Position numbers and translations under genes: made by a program. 9,878 nt of DNA from Oscillospiraceae bacterium (lineage in GTDB: Bacteria; Bacillota; Clostridia; UMGS1883), in contig JAFLUQ010000049.1 of NCBI GenBank assembly GCA_022508735.1, positions 4,334 to 14,211 on the forward strand, given 5' to 3'. This document shows positions 7,099 to 9,878 of the stretch, piece by piece. Below the pieces are notes generated by a model. That model did not search any database. It was not told where the DNA came from and worked only from the letters and a program-made list of their open reading frames with translations. Position 1 is the stretch's first letter. Each line of letters begins with the position of its first letter.

Positions 7099-7312
7099 CG
7101 CTGATCATCCTTTCTCCGCGCTCGTGCCAGTCTCTTATAGCCCTTTGGTGCGGACTTTCCCGCTTCTCCGCCGGGGCCTCCTTGCTGCACGCGCGCTTGT
7201 ATTCGTCTAAATTACGGCTCATGAGCCGGTTGTAAAGGCTCTCCCTCTCTCGGTAGTGCAAAAGCCCCTGCGCCGCTATAATAAGGCTCAGACAAACTAT
7301 AACGAGCTTCAT
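7091..7312 (-). CDS. Small membrane-anchored protein, 73 aa
   Basis: Residues 2-18 form one hydrophobic segment (LVIVCLSLIIAAQGLL), followed by a highly charged, Arg/Glu-rich soluble tail. There is no lipobox: the only early Cys (residue 7) has no proper n-region. The ATG at 7312 overlaps the upstream stop codon as ATGA, and the gene overlaps the M23 gene by eight bases, so the three genes are probably translationally coupled. The link to a peptidoglycan hydrolase makes a helper role (holin-like or spanin-like) conceivable, but one short membrane segment is weak evidence. I do not recognise a family. Confidence 0.65.
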   Translation of the reverse strand: MKLVIVCLSLIIAAQGLLHYRERESLYNRLMSRNLDEYKRACSKEAPAEKRESPHQRAIRDWHERGERMISGE

Positions 7313-7704
7313 TCTTTATCGCCGCCTTCATGAGTTTTCAAGTGGGTTTTGAACCTTGCCTCACTCACATACTCTTTTCCGCACTCGGTACATATGAACG
7401 TTTTTTTGTCCCGTCCACTCATAACTCCTAACTCCTCACTCCTGACTCCTGACTCACTCTGCTCCTCACTCACAGCCGTTTCCGGGTGATAGAACAGCGG
7501 TGCGGTGCTCACCTCCCTCGCCGCGCCGGTGTTCACCTTAACAAGGCCCTTTTCCTCGGCGATGCCCACCGCCTTAAGCGCCTCTTCGAGGCAGCTCCTG
7601 CAGATGATTATCCCTCCGTACTCCGAGCTTCGGCTTATGGCGTACGAGTACGTGTTTTTGCACCCCTTTACAGTGCATAACCTGTTTACCTTTTTGACGT
7701 TCAC
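7309..7704 (-). CDS. Two-module zinc-binding protein with C-terminal C2H2 finger, 131 aa
   Basis: The N-terminal module (residues 10-38) has CxxxxC (Cys10, Cys15) and CRSC (Cys35, Cys38), a four-Cys zinc site. The C-terminal module (residues 105-125) is a classical C2H2 finger: Cys105-x2-Cys108-x12-His121-x3-His125, with the expected aromatic before the first Cys (Phe103). Such fingers usually bind nucleic acid or protein. Residues about 78-99 between the modules are Ser/Glu/Gly-rich and are encoded by the heptamer array at 7414-7471, so they look like an inserted linker. The start is GTG at 7704, with a strong AGGAGG eight bases upstream. It sits directly after terL and overlaps the next gene by four bases. 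An HNH nuclease is ruled out by the absence of HNH residues. The role in packaging or DNA handling is unknown. Confidence 0.8.
   Translation of the reverse strand: MNVKKVNRLCTVKGCKNTYSYAISRSSEYGGIIICRSCLEEALKAVGIAEEKGLVKVNTGAAREVSTAPLFYHPETAVSEEQSESGVRSEELGVMSGRDKKTFICTECGKEYVSEARFKTHLKTHEGGDKE
7414..7471 (-). repeat. Heptamer array inside the zinc-finger coding sequence
   Basis: The plus strand shows TCCACTC, ATAACTC, CTAACTC, CTCACTC, CTGACTC and CTGACTC in exact register (7414-7455), an interruption, then CTCACTC (7465-7471). The 7-bp period stays readable because no stop codon falls in the used frame. It encodes the Ser/Glu/Gly-rich linker between the two zinc modules. Confidence 0.88.
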
Positions 7705-7728
7705 TCAATATACCTCCTTTAATTACTT

Positions 7729-7755
7729 TAAACTCCTAATTCCTGACTCTTTTCC
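7729..7755 (-). repeat. Heptamer repeats spanning the terL stop codon
   Basis: TAAACTC (7729-7735), CTAATTC (7736-7742) and CTGACTC (7743-7749) are in 7-bp register and include the terL stop codon. The 15-mer at 7741-7755 is shared exactly with 3715-3729 at the end of the portal gene. Confidence 0.65.
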
Positions 7756-9088
7756 TTGTCCCTCTCATAAGCTTCTGCCTGTGCTTTGCAATAGGCGACA
7801 GCTCCTTTTCCTCCGCCGAGGCATTGCCCGCATAGCCCAGAGCGAAATACCTGAGCGCGTCCGGCAGGTGGGTTATGTCGTGGGGCTCGGTCATGCAGTC
7901 GGTCGGTTTATTGGCGTCCCGCTGCAGCGCGGGCAGACACTCGATAAGCTCGGTGCAGCTGTTAAATATCTTCAGCCTGCTCTCGCCGCCGCTTACGACC
8001 CGCAGCAGATCCTTCACCGCCAGCCATCCGGCCTCGCGGTTGTTGTTGCCCTTTTGAAGCGGCAGCCCGCCGCTGCGGAACAAGTCAGCCTTGCACCTGC
8101 CGCTCTCCTGACTTCTGGCCCAAAGGTCAGACGGAGCCACCGTATACTCGATGCGCTCCCCGCCTGAGAGGGCGGCTATCTCCTCCGCCCCCTCCGAGAT
8201 AGTCTTGTCGCTCTTGGCGTACTCACGGTATACGTAGTAGTTACCCAGCTCGTCCGCCGCTATCCACACACAGGCCAGGCAGTCGAGGCCGTAGTCGATG
8301 CCGCGGTACCGCCGCCAGTGCGCCGGAATATCAAAGGGCTCCACCACGTGGACAGCCCGGTCAAACTCGCTGAAATACCGCCCGGCGAGCATGTCCCAGT
8401 TGCCGTCGCGCCAGGCCTCCCGAAGGCCGCTTGGCAGGCTGTTCAGCGCGTCAACATACCCGGGGTCCTTTTCGAGAAAGATCCTGTTGTCAAAGACTGT
8501 CGCCGCAATGAATTCATACTCCTCAGGTTTTTCCCCCTGCTTGTACCTTCTCGACACGAACAGCCGCTTTACCCACTCGTGCCCCACGCCGCCGGGATTG
8601 CAGGTCAGGTACATTCTCTTCGGGAAGTCGTTGGCTCCGCGCAGGCAGGCCGTCAGTGTGGAAAACTGAAACTCCGTGAACTGCGTGGCCTCGTCGATGA
8701 AGATGATGTCATACTCCTGCCCCTGATACTGCAAAACGTCGTTTTCGCCGGCGCAGTACCCAAGCTCAAGTATGCTGCCGCCGGGAAAGGTGAAAAGCTT
8801 TTCCTGCCGGGAATAGTGAGCAAAGCCTTTAAGCATGGGCTCAAGCTCCCTCACATGGTTTCTTTCAAGGTCCTTATACGTTCGCCGGAGCAGAAGCATT
8901 TTTATACCGGGGTAGTTTATCGCCAGCAGCACGGCCTTGTGCCTGAGCGCCCAGGATTTACCCCCGGCTCTCGCTCCGCCGTAGGCCACATATCGCCGCC
9001 GCGCCAGCATGAAACGTTCCTGCTTGTCGCTCATGTGCGAGAGATCAAGATTGACCCCTGGCATCGGCCCCGCGTTTTTACTCGGCAT
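7736..9088 (-). CDS. terL: Phage terminase large subunit (TerL), 450 aa
   Basis: TerL is the ATP-driven packaging motor and headful or cos nuclease. The ATPase half has a Walker A-type loop GGARAGGKS (37-45), Walker B IIFIDEA (128-134) and the coupling motif TCNPGG (162-167). The nuclease half has Asp265 in RGIDYG, Asp321 in PSDLW and the late HDITHLPDALRY (403-414), the expected RNase H-like acidic residues. At 450 residues it is of normal full length. The ATG at 9088 is preceded by GAGGAAG about nine bases upstream; the gene overlaps the end of terS by 11 bases. The last codons and the TAG stop fall within heptamer-like repeats. The identification is firm; packaging type cannot be told from the sequence alone. 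Confidence 0.96.
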   Translation of the reverse strand: MPSKNAGPMPGVNLDLSHMSDKQERFMLARRRYVAYGGARAGGKSWALRHKAVLLAINYPGIKMLLLRRTYKDLERNHVRELEPMLKGFAHYSRQEKLFTFPGGSILELGYCAGENDVLQYQGQEYDIIFIDEATQFTEFQFSTLTACLRGANDFPKRMYLTCNPGGVGHEWVKRLFVSRRYKQGEKPEEYEFIAATVFDNRIFLEKDPGYVDALNSLPSGLREAWRDGNWDMLAGRYFSEFDRAVHVVEPFDIPAHWRRYRGIDYGLDCLACVWIAADELGNYYVYREYAKSDKTISEGAEEIAALSGGERIEYTVAPSDLWARSQESGRCKADLFRSGGLPLQKGNNNREAGWLAVKDLLRVVSGGESRLKIFNSCTELIECLPALQRDANKPTDCMTEPHDITHLPDALRYFALGYAGNASAEEKELSPIAKHRQKLMRGTRKRVRN

Positions 9089-9515
9089 ATCTTTGAGCTT
9101 CCTCCGGCAATTTGACCATCACAGACGTATTCTGTGTGCTCTCCCCCTTAGCCAGCGCCCTCTTGTCGTAAAGCGTGTTGATAACGGTGGAGAGCTGATT
9201 TACCGTCACGGCGGGTCCGTCTTCTTCGAGCATTGCCGAAAGCTTCATTTCCAGCACATCGAGCGCCAGCCGGAGCGCCCGGCTCGATTGCTCAATGAAG
9301 TCGGCCCGGCGGCTCTTTATATCCTCCGCCGCCGCCTCGATGATGTCTTTTTTCTTTTCGTTCCTCAGCCCCTCCAGCTCGTCCCTCGAGCTGTTATTGA
9401 CCCATCTGCTGACTGTGCCGCAGGGAACGCCCAATCGGCGGGCCACCTCGCTCATATTGCCTGTCTCGACGTACATCATGCGGGCCTTTTCTTTTGTCTC
9501 ATCGCTGTAGTGCAT
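9078..9515 (-). CDS. terS: Phage terminase small subunit (TerS), 145 aa
   Basis: TerS recognises the phage genome at pac or cos and recruits TerL. Residues 5-42 form a helix-turn-helix (GNMSEVARRLGVPCGTVSRW), and residues 45-95 are a long charged helix suited to ring assembly. Residues 105-140 (NQLSTVINTLYDKRALAKGE) resemble the oligomerisation and C-terminal part of Firmicutes TerS proteins. The helix-turn-helix alone would also fit a transposase or regulator; the 11-base overlap with terL decides for TerS. The ATG at 9515 follows a strong AAGGAGG eight bases upstream. It is the first gene of the visible operon. Two 90-bp direct repeats lie just upstream and are a candidate recognition site. 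Confidence 0.88.
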   Translation of the reverse strand: MHYSDETKEKARMMYVETGNMSEVARRLGVPCGTVSRWVNNSSRDELEGLRNEKKKDIIEAAAEDIKSRRADFIEQSSRALRLALDVLEMKLSAMLEEDGPAVTVNQLSTVINTLYDKRALAKGESTQNTSVMVKLPEEAQRYAE

Positions 9516-9547
9516 TCTTATCGCCTCCTTTTTGTCACTATACTACT

Positions 9548-9570
9548 TTTTCAGGTTGCACTACTGAAAA
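9548..9570. repeat. Perfect 7-bp inverted repeat at the edge of the 90-bp repeats
   Basis: TTTTCAG (9548-9554) and CTGAAAA (9564-9570) are reverse complements around a nine-base spacer. The right arm belongs to the first 90-bp unit. It lies in the leader region of terS and could be an operator-like site; no protein can be named. Confidence 0.4.
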
Positions 9571-9741
9571 CTTTTAACATAGCTATACCCAATTTCACTT
9601 TTTTTGCAGCTCTGCCACAGCGGCTATACAAATCTTCGATTTGTAGGGTAATACTGAAAACTTTTAACATAGCTATACCCAATTTCACTTTTTTTGCAGC
9701 TCCGCCACAGCGGCTATACAAATCTTCTATTTGTAGGGTAA
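9562..9741. repeat. Two 90-bp tandem direct repeats upstream of terS
   Basis: The units cover 9562-9651 and 9652-9741 and differ at two bases (T9613/C9703 and G9638/T9728). Each contains a hairpin with arms TACAAAT and ATTTGTA; in unit 1 a closing C-G pair gives an eight-bp stem with a TTC loop, lost in unit 2. Each also has TACCC (9586) able to pair with GGGTA (9646), enclosing the inner hairpin, and GCTATAC twice. The first unit starts 47 bases upstream of the terS start codon. TerS-binding sites often lie in or near terS and contain repeats, so this is a candidate pac or cos-type element. A dispersed intergenic repeat family is an equal alternative. Confidence 0.9.
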
Positions 9742-9878
9742 TGATACATATGTCGGCATAGGAATTTCATTTGATGAAATTCCCTAGGCATAGATTATCC
9801 GAACCCCGCACGGTTTTAAAGGAGCAGATTTCCCCTCATACTTCGTTAAAAATGCTCGGCAGGCGTCAGCCTTCCTGC
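9742..9878. other. Right-edge region without an assigned gene
   Basis: After the 90-bp repeats the sequence holds the hairpin at 9761-9783 and then a less AT-rich stretch running off the window. Two short frames are open to the edge: a plus-strand frame from ATG 9774 (35 codons) and a minus-strand frame ending at TAG 9786-9784 (31 codons). Neither resembles a family I know, and they overlap each other, so at most one is real. GCAGG (9859-9863) and CCTGC (9874-9878) form a small inverted repeat at the very end. The region looks more like intergenic repeat sequence than a gene. Confidence 0.3.
9761..9783. repeat. Perfect 10-bp inverted repeat with 3-nt loop
   Basis: GGAATTTCAT (9761-9770) and ATGAAATTCC (9774-9783) pair perfectly around TTG. 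There is no T-run after it on either strand, so it is not a clear terminator. It may mark the end of a repeat element or be an RNA hairpin. Confidence 0.6.

Noticed and set aside
8318..9115. A 265-codon plus-strand open frame opposite terL
   Set aside because: Antisense shadow of terL; no recognisable domain, and terL is firmly identified on the other strand.
9537..9542. TATAGT on the minus strand as the -10 box of a terS promoter
   Set aside because: There is no matching -35 at 16-18 bases, and the predicted transcript start would fall inside the ribosome binding site at 9524-9530.
9009..9761. A 250-codon plus-strand open frame covering the terS region and the 90-bp repeats
   Set aside because: It is antisense to terS and terL, which have strong family signatures and ribosome binding sites. 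Its length comes from the GC-rich antisense frame and from 90 being a multiple of three.
9785..9830. tRNA fragment suggested by a GGGTTCGGAT stretch on the minus strand (T-arm-like), as an attachment site
   Set aside because: No acceptor stem, anticodon arm or second T-stem arm can be found around it.

Overview
The window looks like part of a Firmicutes (Clostridia-type, probably gut-associated) chromosome or contig that carries a block of phage packaging and morphogenesis genes. The Firmicutes assignment is an inference. It rests on strong AGGAGG-type ribosome binding sites with GTG and TTG starts, and on a plus-strand protein combining WG repeats, a copper-amine-oxidase-N-like domain and MORN repeats, a mix typical of clostridial accessory proteins. 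No RNA gene, CRISPR array, integrase or transposase is visible.

Layout. Positions 1-1486 (plus strand, AT-rich) hold the 3' part of a repeat protein whose 5' end lies outside the window; its first 420 bases are four 105-bp tandem repeats. Positions 1487-1800 separate two convergent genes and contain several inverted repeats, including a good intrinsic terminator for the minus strand and weaker ones for the plus strand. From 9515 down to 1801 (minus strand, visibly more GC-rich) runs one co-directional phage gene set: small terminase (terS), large terminase (terL), a two-module zinc-finger protein, a small membrane-anchored protein, an M23 peptidase, a long portal protein and a 621-residue repeat-containing putative virion protein. 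The first five genes are tightly packed with overlaps. The portal gene is set apart by a 274-bp AT-rich spacer full of inverted and heptamer repeats. Positions 9516-9878 are non-coding as far as can be seen: two 90-bp tandem repeats lie just upstream of terS, followed by a perfect hairpin and an unassigned edge.

How the genes fit together. TerS would recognise the phage genome, TerL would cut it and pump it into the prohead through the portal ring, and the M23 peptidase and the 621-residue protein are plausible virion or cell-entry components. No major capsid, scaffold, head-maturation protease or tail gene follows the portal; the operon ends at a terminator and meets an unrelated convergent gene. 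This suggests a truncated or rearranged prophage, or a phage with an unusual gene order.

The most unusual signals are (a) a degenerate heptamer repeat (GAGTNAG on the minus strand) that recurs at the 3' ends of terL and the portal gene, in the M23-portal spacer in both orientations, and inside the zinc-finger coding sequence; (b) the 90-bp tandem repeat in a position suited to a TerS recognition site; (c) a eukaryote-like C2H2 zinc finger in a packaging cluster; and (d) the recently expanded WG repeats fused to MORN repeats.
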